64,000 nucleotides of DNA, from the NCBI RefSeq assembly GCF_001517935.1, contig NZ_LOQF01000005.1, positions 24,001 to 88,000 on the forward strand. Reading direction: 5' to 3'. A program made the position numbers and the translations under genes. A model generated the notes under the pieces. It searched no databases. It had not been told where the DNA came from and saw nothing but the letters and a program-made list of their open reading frames with translations. The DNA comes from Sneathia sanguinegens. Lineage in GTDB: Bacteria > Fusobacteriota > Fusobacteriia > Fusobacteriales > Leptotrichiaceae. Below are positions 52,262 through 60,749 of this stretch, in pieces. Every line of letters begins with the position of its first letter. The first letter of the stretch is position 1.

Positions 52262-54175
52262 ATGCAAAAATCAGCCGTAGTTTGTTTAGTTATATCTATT
52301 TTAGCTAGTGTTTCATATGTTGCAGATAGTAATACAACTACTGAGGGAGCATACAATTTAATTTTTAATTCAAGTTTAAATAATAAGATAAATGGTCATG
52401 ACAATGTTGTTGGTGGAAATTACAATGAAGTAAATGATGAATTTTTGGATATTGCAATAGCAAATAAAAATAAGAGTGAAGAAGAAATTAAAAAAGCAAT
52501 TTCAGATAAATTAGCTAATGATTATAAAGATGTTTTAGCTATTGTTAAAGCCAATAAAGCCAAATCTGATGGTGAAATACTAAATGCTATAAAAGAAAGT
52601 AAGGGTGTAAAAAGTTATGAAATTGTAAAATACAATTTTAGTTTAATAAATGGAATTATTAAAAATGTAAAAGAAGGAAAACTTACAAAAGATGAAGATA
52701 TACTATATAAAGCTTTTGATCCATATAATATTTACAATAAAAATGTAATAAAGAAAGTAATAGAAAAGAAAGATAAAGATGATAAAGAAATAAAGAAAGA
52801 CCTTGTAAAATCAGGTAATTACTTAAATAATAATACTTTATTGGGTTATTCAAATAAAGCAAAAAATTCTATGAGAAGTGTTGTAATAGGAGACGGTGCA
52901 GAAGTAGAAAATTCTAATAGTGATGGAAATGTTGCAATTGGTAATTCTGCAAAAGCAAAAGGACAAGCAGCAACAGCTGTTGGACCTCGTTCAAGTGCTT
53001 TAAATGATACAACAACTGCATTAGGTTATGGTACTATGAGTTTAGGAAAAGGTTCTACAACAGTTGGTAGTAATGCAACAGCATATGGAACTTATGGGCT
53101 TGCATTAGGAACTAATTCTAAAGTAATTGGTGAACAAGGAACAGCATTAGGATATAGTGCTGAGGTTTTTGGAGAAGGTAGTGTTGCACTTGGTTCTAGT
53201 TCAAGAGCAGATAAAGCTAGCGATAAAGATGGATATAGACCATATAGTGCTATAGATGGAAAATATAAGGGAATTACAAGAGAAAAATTAAGAGAAATAG
53301 CACAAAAGGATAGAAAAAAATTACCAGAAGCAATGGAAGCAATGAAAAATGATAGAGTATGGAAAGCAAATTTAGGTGTAGTGTCAATAGGTGATCCTAG
53401 ATATGGAACAAGACAAATAGCCAATGTTGCTGCAGGTTATTATGACACAGATGCAGTCAATGTAGCACAATTAAAAGAATTGAAGACTTATGTTGATAAT
53501 TCTACACCATTTGAATATGCAACAACAGAAGGAAAAAGTTTATATAAATTTAAAAATAAATATTATACAAAAGATAATAAAGAGTATACTGGTGAAGTTA
53601 AAATAAAGGCAAAAGAATTATTTAAATTATCTAATATAAAAAGCTCATTAAATGATAAAAATACTAGTGAAACTACTCCTAGCGAAAATAGTTCTGATAA
53701 AAATGATGTTCTTGTAGTTGAAGATTTAGATAATATAAAAAAGGATATAAAAGAACTTAAAGATTTGAAAGATAAATTTAATAATGTTTCTGAAAAATCA
53801 AATTTGGCTGTAAGTGGAATATCAAATGCAGTAGCAATGTCAAATCTTCCACAAGTAAATGAAGAAAGTAAATATAATTTATCAGCAGCATATGGTTATT
53901 ATGGAAGTTCTCATTCAGTAGCCGTTGGCTTTAGTGGAACTAATAATAGAAGAAATGTAGTATATAAGTTAAGTGGGTCTATTAATAGTTTTGGACATGT
54001 TGCAGTTGGTTTAGGTGTAGGTGTAGCAATAAAAAAATATGATAAGTCTACAGAAAATTTAAGTAAAGTTGAGAGAGAATTTAAAGAATATAAAGAACAA
54101 AGTGAAAGACAAATAAAAGAATATAAGGAAAGACTTGAAAGATTAGAAAAAGCCTTGTTAGAATTGAAAAAATAA
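52262..54175 (+). CDS. Trimeric autotransporter adhesin (YadA-like), second copy
   Basis: A 637-residue paralogue with the same layout: signal peptide ending SVSYVAD, a helical insertion, then a longer run of head repeats (NVAIGNSAKAKGQAATAVG, TTALGYGTMSLGKGSTTVG, LALGTNSKVIGEQGTALGYS, SVALGSSSRADKA). The neck (GYYDTDAVNVAQ) and following 130 residues are almost identical to the first copy, also at DNA level (51406-51790 against 53437-53820), while head and anchor differ. The YadA anchor is near 520-590, with the same C-terminal coiled-coil extension ending LEKALLELKK. The start at 52262 follows AAAAGGAG. Confidence 0.9.
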   Translation: MQKSAVVCLVISILASVSYVADSNTTTEGAYNLIFNSSLNNKINGHDNVVGGNYNEVNDEFLDIAIANKNKSEEEIKKAISDKLANDYKDVLAIVKANKAKSDGEILNAIKESKGVKSYEIVKYNFSLINGIIKNVKEGKLTKDEDILYKAFDPYNIYNKNVIKKVIEKKDKDDKEIKKDLVKSGNYLNNNTLLGYSNKAKNSMRSVVIGDGAEVENSNSDGNVAIGNSAKAKGQAATAVGPRSSALNDTTTALGYGTMSLGKGSTTVGSNATAYGTYGLALGTNSKVIGEQGTALGYSAEVFGEGSVALGSSSRADKASDKDGYRPYSAIDGKYKGITREKLREIAQKDRKKLPEAMEAMKNDRVWKANLGVVSIGDPRYGTRQIANVAAGYYDTDAVNVAQLKELKTYVDNSTPFEYATTEGKSLYKFKNKYYTKDNKEYTGEVKIKAKELFKLSNIKSSLNDKNTSETTPSENSSDKNDVLVVEDLDNIKKDIKELKDLKDKFNNVSEKSNLAVSGISNAVAMSNLPQVNEESKYNLSAAYGYYGSSHSVAVGFSGTNNRRNVVYKLSGSINSFGHVAVGLGVGVAIKKYDKSTENLSKVEREFKEYKEQSERQIKEYKERLERLEKALLELKK

Positions 54176-54178
54176 GAT

Positions 54179-54213
54179 AAAAAGCTGTATTGGTTAAACC
54201 AGTACAGCTTTTA
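54179..54213. terminator. Bidirectional terminator between the adhesin and U32 genes
   Basis: Stem of about 15 pairs: AAAAGCTGTA...TGGT with ...ACCA.TACAGCTTTT (54180-54212), flanked by A and T runs. Confidence 0.85.
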
Positions 54214-56358
54214 TGATACACCCATTTCAAAAGCATAGGGATTGTATGTTCCACTTCGTTTTTTTAAGCTATTTAAAATTTTAAGAACTTGTTCATAATT
54301 TTCAAAAGTAAAATCTAGACGCAATTCATCTATTCCTAAGTTTTCAATTAAATCTAATTTAGGTATTAAATTCATTGGTTTGTATAAATAAAGTTCAACA
54401 TTATTAAGTTTATTTTTTCTTAAGATATATCTATCATAAAATTCACCTTGTATTTGCATATATGATTTTTTTAATAGATCATGTTCTATGTACATACCCT
54501 TTAAATAACCATAAATTACAAGTCCTTTTTTTATGCTATTGGATGTAAGATGTTTTAATTGCTTATAACTTAATTCAGGTGAAAGAAACACAGTATCAAT
54601 ATTTGAAAATTTTGCCATAAAATTAAGACTGTAATTATTAAATATGTTCATATTCCAATTAGTAGATTGTATAATATTTTGTTTTTTTCCACGAAGTAAT
54701 TGTTCAAAATTATATGCTAAGGTACCTACATTTTTAATTTCAGGTGTATTTAAATTTTTTTCTTTAGATATGTCATAACCTGAATGGTATATTTTTTTTA
54801 TTCCAAAGTCTTTACAAGCCCGTTCTTGTTCTTTATTTTCAACTAAGGCAGAAATAATAAAGTCTTTTTTTTCATTAGTTTTAGGAAAAGTTTCATATTT
54901 AACTTCAACTTTAGCTTTATGATAAGAATTTAAAATTAAATTTTTTAATTTTTCACTAGCCTGTCTTTTTATTTCCTTTAATTCACTAAAGGGAATAAAG
55001 CTAACTTTGTCATAATTTAATTCTAAATTTGTAAGCTTGAAAGTAGTATCACCTAATTCTGATATTTTATTATATATATCATTTTCAGAAATATTTTTTT
55101 TACATAATTCGTTAAGAGTTATGGTTTGAACCTCTACACAAAAATTTTTATAACTAAAAGTTAGAGAAAGGGGTTGACCTAAAATAGCTTTTAATTTTGC
55201 TTGTATATCAATAGTTCTTTTCGTATTTTGTATTTTTTGTTTTATTTCATCATTAAGTTTTTTACTATAATTTTTATAAATGAAAGCTGTATTTTTAGGA
55301 ATATCTAAGTTAACATATGAATCCTTTGTTGCCTTAGTAACTTTTTTACCATTTTGTATTATTTTATTAACAAATTCACCAGATATGGTTTGAAAGTTAC
55401 TATTTACAAATTGAATACCATCACCAGTTTCAAGTTCGTCATATAGATGTATCTTATTATTTTTAACACTTGCTAAAAGATAACCAAAATTAGATGAATA
55501 ATTTAAATTCATAAGTTTATCATCAAGGTAAAAATACCCTTTTGAATAGCCTCTATTGAAGAGCTTATAACTAAGTGAAGGTCTATTAATATTATTTAAT
55601 ACATCACGATAATAGCTAACTGTTTCAAATACATAATTTTCATTTTTTTTACGACCTTCTATTTTTATGGCATTAATACCAATTTCTTCTAATTTTTTTA
55701 TTTCATTAAAAGTTAATAATTGATCATTTGGTGATAAGGTGTATCTTAGTTTATTATCATCTTGTTTGAATTGTTTTCTACAAGTATATGCACACATACC
55801 ACGATTTCCACTACGACCACCTATAAAACTACTTATATAGCAATTACCAGAATATGAAATACACATAGCCCCAGAAACAAATACTTCTAGTTCAATATCT
55901 GTGTTTTCTCTAATTTTTTTTATTTCTTCAAAAGAAAGTTCCCTTGCTAAAACAATACGTGATAAACCTATAGATTTAAGAAAATTAGCTTCTATATGAT
56001 TAGAAACTGTCATTTGTGTACTTCCATGAAGGGTCAAATCTTTAAAATTTTCTTTAAGAATAGAAATTAAACCTAAATCTTGTACTATGACAGCATCAAT
56101 ACCATGTTCATATATGGGTAAAAAATTTTTTATTACATTTTTTAATTCTATATCTTTCATAATAGTATTTAGGGTTAGAAGACATTTTACACCACGAAGG
56201 TGGGCATAATCTATAGCATCTAATAGTTCTTTAAAACCTAAATTATCATTGTTTCTTCTTGCACCGAAGCCTCTTAAGCCAAAGTATACTTCAGTTGCCC
56301 CAGCCTTTATAGCTGCTTCTAATTTTTCATAATTTCCAGCTGGACCTATAATATTCAA
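54211..56358 (-). CDS. rlhA: U32 family protein (RlhA-like, 23S rRNA hydroxylation)
   Basis: A 715-residue protein of the former peptidase U32 family. The TIM-barrel part (1-300) has NIIGPAGNYEKLEAAIKAGA, IVQDLGLI, LHGSTQMTVSNH and EVFVSGAMCISYSGNCYISS, then a GGRSGNRGMCAYTCRK cysteine block. These Cys match the Fe-S-like set of RlhA/TrhP enzymes, which hydroxylate rRNA or tRNA using prephenate. The C-terminal part (380-500) carries the collagenase-like DUF3656 segment, as in E. coli RlhA, which hydroxylates C2501 of 23S rRNA. The RNA target is inferred. Its start is 12 bp downstream of the stop of the GNAT-CDF gene, with a GAGGTGAAA ribosome-binding site. Confidence 0.82.
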   Translation of the reverse strand: MNIIGPAGNYEKLEAAIKAGATEVYFGLRGFGARRNNDNLGFKELLDAIDYAHLRGVKCLLTLNTIMKDIELKNVIKNFLPIYEHGIDAVIVQDLGLISILKENFKDLTLHGSTQMTVSNHIEANFLKSIGLSRIVLARELSFEEIKKIRENTDIELEVFVSGAMCISYSGNCYISSFIGGRSGNRGMCAYTCRKQFKQDDNKLRYTLSPNDQLLTFNEIKKLEEIGINAIKIEGRKKNENYVFETVSYYRDVLNNINRPSLSYKLFNRGYSKGYFYLDDKLMNLNYSSNFGYLLASVKNNKIHLYDELETGDGIQFVNSNFQTISGEFVNKIIQNGKKVTKATKDSYVNLDIPKNTAFIYKNYSKKLNDEIKQKIQNTKRTIDIQAKLKAILGQPLSLTFSYKNFCVEVQTITLNELCKKNISENDIYNKISELGDTTFKLTNLELNYDKVSFIPFSELKEIKRQASEKLKNLILNSYHKAKVEVKYETFPKTNEKKDFIISALVENKEQERACKDFGIKKIYHSGYDISKEKNLNTPEIKNVGTLAYNFEQLLRGKKQNIIQSTNWNMNIFNNYSLNFMAKFSNIDTVFLSPELSYKQLKHLTSNSIKKGLVIYGYLKGMYIEHDLLKKSYMQIQGEFYDRYILRKNKLNNVELYLYKPMNLIPKLDLIENLGIDELRLDFTFENYEQVLKILNSLKKRSGTYNPYAFEMGVS

Positions 56359-56370
56359 TTATTTCACCTC

Positions 56371-57507
56371 CTAATATATGGGTTCTATATGTAAAGTAAC
56401 ACGCTTTATATCATTATTTCTTTTTCTTACATCTAAGCTAACTTTTTCAGCTAATTCATGTGAAATTTCAACTGTTAAATTTTTATCAACTCTGACATCA
56501 GCATAAATATATATGTGCTTTCCAGATTGTATCATATAAAGATCGTGTACATATTTTATTTTTTCATTTTCTAAAAGTGTAGTTTTTACTTCATTAAGTA
56601 TATTTTTATTTTGCGTATCTATAAGGATTAAACTGTGTTCGTAAAGTAAATTAATTGCTTGATAGATAATATATATATTGATTAATGTAGAAACAACTAG
56701 GTCTATTTTTTTTGATATATATATAGCTAAAAGTGTTGTGAAAAATACTGAAGTAGAAACTAAAATATCTGATAAATAGTCTTTAATTAAAGTTTTTAAA
56801 AGTGCATTATTGAATTTGTAAGCAACCTGTCTAACAAAAATATATTGAAATATTTTTAAAAGTATAAAAAGAAAAGTAAAGAAAAAAAGTAAATAATTAT
56901 TAGTTATTAGACTATCGGTTTTATTTGATATATATACCTTTATACTTTCAAGTATAGCACTTAGAGAAGATAAAAGCATTATTGTTGCAATCAATAAGCT
57001 GAAAATAGATTCAATTTTACCATAACCAAAGGGTCTTTTTTTATCTTCGGGAGAAGTAGAAATTTTAAAACCTATAACAACTAACAAATTTGTTATACAA
57101 TCTGAAGACGAATTAATACCGTCAGCTATAATACTAAAAAAACCAAAGAAAAATCCAATGACTATTTTTAATAAGGCGAGTACTAAATTTAGTATAAAGG
57201 AAAAAATACTTGTATAAAAAATAGTACTTTCTTGTTGTTTTTCATCTAATAAACCTGAATAAACAAGTCTGTTATTTTCAATGTTAAAACCTTCTTTTTT
57301 TAGAAGATTATATAGGGCATTATCAAAATTAGGAACAATAAGACTATCAAAATTATTTTTTTTAGCATATTGTAAGCATTTTGTAAGAAGAGTTTTTCCA
57401 TAACTAATATATCTTTTATTAGGGATTACATAAAATTCTTTTACTATATTTTCTTCTAAAATTGCATAACAAATTTGTTCATTATTTTCAATTATATTTA
57501 TTTTCAT
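56371..57507 (-). CDS. Cation diffusion facilitator fused to an N-terminal GNAT-like domain
   Basis: A 378-residue protein. Residues 1-90 look like a small acetyltransferase: strand CYAILEENIVKEFYVIPNKR, acetyl-CoA-like loop ISYGKTLLTK, and ALYNLLKKEGFNIENNRLVY. From about 100 it is a CDF metal transporter with six membrane helices: VIGFFFGFFSIIADGINSSS (metal site His replaced by Asn, Asp kept), then PEDKKRPFGYGKIESIFSLL, and a cytoplasmic C-terminal domain with IQSGKHIYIYADVRVD and ISHELAEKV. The metal is unknown. The start at 57507 follows GGAGG. The fusion is unusual for the CDF family. It lies 18 bp behind the SRP RNA gene and may be cotranscribed with it. Confidence 0.82.
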   Translation of the reverse strand: MKINIIENNEQICYAILEENIVKEFYVIPNKRYISYGKTLLTKCLQYAKKNNFDSLIVPNFDNALYNLLKKEGFNIENNRLVYSGLLDEKQQESTIFYTSIFSFILNLVLALLKIVIGFFFGFFSIIADGINSSSDCITNLLVVIGFKISTSPEDKKRPFGYGKIESIFSLLIATIMLLSSLSAILESIKVYISNKTDSLITNNYLLFFFTFLFILLKIFQYIFVRQVAYKFNNALLKTLIKDYLSDILVSTSVFFTTLLAIYISKKIDLVVSTLINIYIIYQAINLLYEHSLILIDTQNKNILNEVKTTLLENEKIKYVHDLYMIQSGKHIYIYADVRVDKNLTVEISHELAEKVSLDVRKRNNDIKRVTLHIEPIY

Positions 57508-57525
57508 AAAACCTCCATATAAAAA

Positions 57526-57791
57526 GGTCATACATTAAATTCTCGAAACACAATTACCATCCGTTTCATATGATTTCACTCAAGTGTAGCTACTCTATAA
57601 ACCTAGAAATCTAGTCTTAATGCTGCTTCGTTCCCGATCTGACATAGTTCGCCTAATTTCTACCAAATAGAACTACACTCTCAACACTTCCTCATATGGC
57701 GTAATACCAAAGTGTACCTTAAAAATAATATGGCTTCCACTAAAGCGGATTGTGGATATAGGGCACCGCTAGCTCCCCAGCTTGTATGACC
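57526..57791 (-). ncRNA. ffs: Signal recognition particle RNA, long (Bacillus-type)
   Basis: On the minus strand the ends pair (5' GGTCATAC, 3' GTATGACC) and a T-run follows. The conserved helix 8 motif is present: GTCAGATCGGGAACGAAGCA, then GC (complement of 57622-57643), with the GGAA tetraloop and the asymmetric AGCAGC loop that binds Ffh. The 5' part has the Alu-domain-like GGGGAGCTAGCGGTGCCC and a CCAC/GTGG hairpin, as in Firmicutes long SRP RNAs. Length about 266 nt. Its G+C content stands out from the surroundings. Confidence 0.9.
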
Positions 57792-57798
57792 ATTATAA

Positions 57799-57827
57799 AT
57801 AGTAACATTATTTAAAAAAAAAATCAA
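57799..57827 (-). promoter_or_regulatory. Promoter of the SRP RNA
   Basis: Minus strand TTGATT (57827-57822), 17-bp spacer, TACTAT (57804-57799); the distance puts the start at the G that begins the closing helix. A TATAAT at 57798-57793 is too close to the RNA end. Confidence 0.65.
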
Positions 57828-57834
57828 ATAAATT

Positions 57835-57863
57835 TTGTAAAAAAAATATATAAATGATATAAT
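57835..57863 (+). promoter_or_regulatory. Promoter of lepB
   Basis: TTGTAA (57835-57840), 17-bp spacer, TATAAT (57858-57863), followed by AAGGAGG and ATG at 57885. Divergent from the SRP RNA promoter. Confidence 0.7.
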
Positions 57864-57884
57864 AAAGGAAAAAAAGGAGGAAAA

Positions 57885-59150
57885 ATGCTGGATAAGATAT
57901 TATGGGGGATATTCTATATTATAACTGCAGTTATAATTTTATTCTTCTTATTCAAAGAAAAGAAAGTTACTGAGATTTTAGAAAATATATCAGATGCTTT
58001 TTCAAGTAGAATTGAAATAAAAAAGGAAATTAATAAAAATGTTATTATTGGTTTAAATATATTTAACTGTTTTGTTGTAGGTGGAATTTTTATATTTTTT
58101 GTAGATAAGACAGCAAGTGATATTTTACCCTTAAAGCAAGTAGCCCTATATGTAGTAGTAATAGCTAATATAGTTTTATTACTTTTAAATAAAAAGAAAG
58201 AATATTTATTTGTTTTAAATATTATAATGTTATTTATAGGTGTTAATATATTTGGAATTTATGATAAGAGTTTTAACTTGAGTATGGCCTTATCTGTACC
58301 CTTACTTCTTATATCAATTTATTTGGAGAAGGAAGATTTTAGAAAAAGATGTAGATTTTTGATTAATGCGATATTTTTACTTATTTTAATAACTATATTA
58401 CAAAGTCATTATTTGGGAAATTATGTAATACCTACTCAATCAATGGAACCTACTATTTTAACGAAAGATAGAATTTTTTCAAATAATATTATATATAAAT
58501 TTGAAAATCCTAAATTAAATGATATTATTTCTTTTGAAGAACCACTTAATAACCAAGTTATGTATACAAAAAGAATAACAGGTGTAGCTGGTACAATATT
58601 TAAAATACAAGATAATAAGATATATAGTAATAGCTTGAAAATAAGCGATAGATATTATAATAATGGTAAAGATTCTTTATACGAAATTTTGGGGCAAAAT
58701 GAAATATATATACCTAAAAAAGGTGATGAAGTTAGAATTATTAAAGTATTGGAATTTGATAGTGAAGCAGGTAAAATAAATATTTTGACTCCTCAAGAAT
58801 TTTTAAATAAATATAGGGGTCAAGACTATACAAAACTTGTGGGATTGTATAATAATATAACAGATAGAAGTATAACAAAGAGATATACATTTATAATGCA
58901 AGAAAAGAATCATAATGAATTAATGTTACCTATATTAGATTTTAAATATAATAAAAGAAGATTTGAAAAACTTTTAAGTGGTCAATATGAAAAACTAACT
59001 GATGATTATTATATGGCTATGGGTGACAATACTGATAATAGTGAAGATTCAAGATATTTTGGTTATGTTAAAAAGAGTAGAATAAGAGGTAAGTTATTCT
59101 TTAGATGGATGCCTTTTAATAGAATAGGATTTATGTCAAATGGAAATTAA
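57885..59150 (+). CDS. lepB: Signal peptidase I with multi-spanning N-terminal extension
   Basis: A 421-residue membrane protease that removes signal peptides. Catalytic Ser186 lies in IPTQSMEPTIL and general base Lys229 in MYTKRITGVAGT; the later box MAMGDNTDNSEDSRYFGYV is intact. The catalytic domain starts only at about residue 180: before it are five to six hydrophobic segments, whereas common LepB proteins have one or two. A role for the extension is unknown. It overlaps the next gene by 11 bp. Confidence 0.92.
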   Translation: MLDKILWGIFYIITAVIILFFLFKEKKVTEILENISDAFSSRIEIKKEINKNVIIGLNIFNCFVVGGIFIFFVDKTASDILPLKQVALYVVVIANIVLLLLNKKKEYLFVLNIIMLFIGVNIFGIYDKSFNLSMALSVPLLLISIYLEKEDFRKRCRFLINAIFLLILITILQSHYLGNYVIPTQSMEPTILTKDRIFSNNIIYKFENPKLNDIISFEEPLNNQVMYTKRITGVAGTIFKIQDNKIYSNSLKISDRYYNNGKDSLYEILGQNEIYIPKKGDEVRIIKVLEFDSEAGKINILTPQEFLNKYRGQDYTKLVGLYNNITDRSITKRYTFIMQEKNHNELMLPILDFKYNKRRFEKLLSGQYEKLTDDYYMAMGDNTDNSEDSRYFGYVKKSRIRGKLFFRWMPFNRIGFMSNGN

Positions 59151-59514
59151 AACTATAGTTGAAATACATAATGAAAATTTTGAAAAAAAGGTTGATTCAT
59201 CATATTTTGAAAGTTTAACGAATATTTATAATATTTATACAATAGAAAATAAGGGCTATTTAATCTTATTGGATAGTGTAGATGTATATGAAATATTTGA
59301 AATAGCGGTTAGCATAAAAGAACAAAGTAAGGGCATAGGAAGTAGATTAATGTCCTTACTTCCAAAAGATAAAGATATTTTATTAGAAGTTAATGAAAAA
59401 AATACAAAAGCCTTAGCCTTATATAAAAGACAAGGCTTTTTGCAAATATATGAAAGAAAAAAATATTATGGAGATTTTAGTGCAATAATAATGAAAAAAG
59501 TTTGTGTTTTATAA
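59140..59514 (+). CDS. rimI: GNAT acetyltransferase, RimI-like
   Basis: A 124-residue acetyltransferase. FEIAVSIKEQSKGIGSRLMS is the acetyl-CoA-binding region and LLEVNEKNTKALALYKRQGF with ERKKYYGDFSAIIMKK matches the RimI (ribosomal protein S18 alanine acetyltransferase) type. It is shorter than usual because the N-terminal strands are reduced. The ATG lies inside the end of lepB. Substrate assignment is by similarity of the C-terminal motif only. Confidence 0.75.
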   Translation: MEIKTIVEIHNENFEKKVDSSYFESLTNIYNIYTIENKGYLILLDSVDVYEIFEIAVSIKEQSKGIGSRLMSLLPKDKDILLEVNEKNTKALALYKRQGFLQIYERKKYYGDFSAIIMKKVCVL

Positions 59515-59535
59515 GTTTTCATTATATACTTTATT

Positions 59536-60714
59536 ATGAGAAAGTTAAGAAAAAGTGAGTTTAGATTACTTAATATAATATTTAAAGAAAAAAGGATTAG
59601 TTCTTGCGAATTACAAAAAAAATTAAAAATTACTGGTGCTGCTATATCTAGAACACTTAAAAAATTAGAAGAAGTAGGATATATCAAACAGGTTCATGAA
59701 AAAAATTTTAATAAGAAAGGAAGACCTAGAAAAATAGTTAAAATAAATGAAGATTTTAAGAAAGTTATAGGTGTAACACTAGGTTTAGGTTTTTTGAGTA
59801 TATCGGTAGCTAATTTGGAAGGAAAAATCCTTGAAAATAAAAGAAAAAAATTTTTCATAAAGAAAAATAAAAGTTTAATTGATTTATTATTAGAAGAAAT
59901 GTCTAAAATAATATCAAAATATTCTAAAAATGAAATTATTGGTATAGGTGTAGCTATACATGGGATTGTTGATCCTTTTAAAAAAGAAATAATTCTGTCA
60001 CCTTTTTTTAAATGGAAAAATTTAAAATTAGGGGATTTATTAGAAGAAAAATTTGATATTCCTGTGATTTTAGAAAATAATGTGAATGCAATGTTAAATG
60101 CTGAAAATTTATTTGGTCGTTCTAAAAATATGGAAAATTGTTTATATATTTATATGAACAATGGTGTAGGTGGAGCATTAAAAATTAATAACAGTATATA
60201 TAGAGGATCAAGACTGCAAGCCGGAGAAATAGGGCATTATATTATAGATAAAAATTCAAATTGTGTATGTAATTGTGGTAAAGTGGGTTGCTTACAATTT
60301 GAGTTTTCAGCAGAAAATATAAAATTATTAATTGCAAATGAGATAGAAAAGAAATTTATGAATAAATATAATATAGATAAATACGAAATGAAGCAAATAT
60401 ATGCTGTAACAAAAAAATATCCTCTTTTAAAAAAAATAATTGAAAGATTAGCAATGAGAATGGGAGAATATATAGGAAATTTATTACAAGTTATAGATAT
60501 AGATAATGTAATAATTGCAGGTGATATAATTTATACAAAAAATATATTTATTGATTCTTTTCAAAAAGGTATAGATAAAAATTTAATAAAAGAAATACAA
60601 GATGAAAAAATTAATGTATATTATACAGAATTGAAAGATAAAATAGAAGATATTTCTTCTGTAAGTCTAATCTTAAAAAAGCTATTTGAATATGATGATT
60701 TAATTAGTATTTAA
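59536..60714 (+). CDS. ROK-family transcriptional regulator (NagC/XylR-like)
   Basis: A 392-residue repressor. An N-terminal winged helix (about 1-70) reads RISSCELQKKLKITGAAISR and then KKLEEVGYI. The ROK sugar-binding domain follows, with LENNVNAMLNAENLFGRS, the GEIGHYI segment and the zinc motif CVCNCGKVGCLQFE. The N-terminal DNA-binding domain separates it from the glucokinase GlcK in this window. Its ligand is probably a sugar or amino sugar; the genes it controls are not evident. It is followed by a bidirectional terminator. Confidence 0.9.
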   Translation: MRKLRKSEFRLLNIIFKEKRISSCELQKKLKITGAAISRTLKKLEEVGYIKQVHEKNFNKKGRPRKIVKINEDFKKVIGVTLGLGFLSISVANLEGKILENKRKKFFIKKNKSLIDLLLEEMSKIISKYSKNEIIGIGVAIHGIVDPFKKEIILSPFFKWKNLKLGDLLEEKFDIPVILENNVNAMLNAENLFGRSKNMENCLYIYMNNGVGGALKINNSIYRGSRLQAGEIGHYIIDKNSNCVCNCGKVGCLQFEFSAENIKLLIANEIEKKFMNKYNIDKYEMKQIYAVTKKYPLLKKIIERLAMRMGEYIGNLLQVIDIDNVIIAGDIIYTKNIFIDSFQKGIDKNLIKEIQDEKINVYYTELKDKIEDISSVSLILKKLFEYDDLISI

Positions 60715-60749
60715 AAAGGTGCAATACGTTTGTAATGCACCCTTTTTTT
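60713..60749. terminator. Bidirectional terminator between the ROK gene and sppA
   Basis: Stem GGTGCA.TAC/GTA.TGCACC (60718-60741) with A and T runs on the two sides. Confidence 0.85.

Noticed and set aside
51932..52356. Two overlapping Phe/Leu-rich minus-strand frames between the adhesins
   Set aside because: They are the complement of Lys/Glu coiled-coil codons and of the terminator T-run; no start context.
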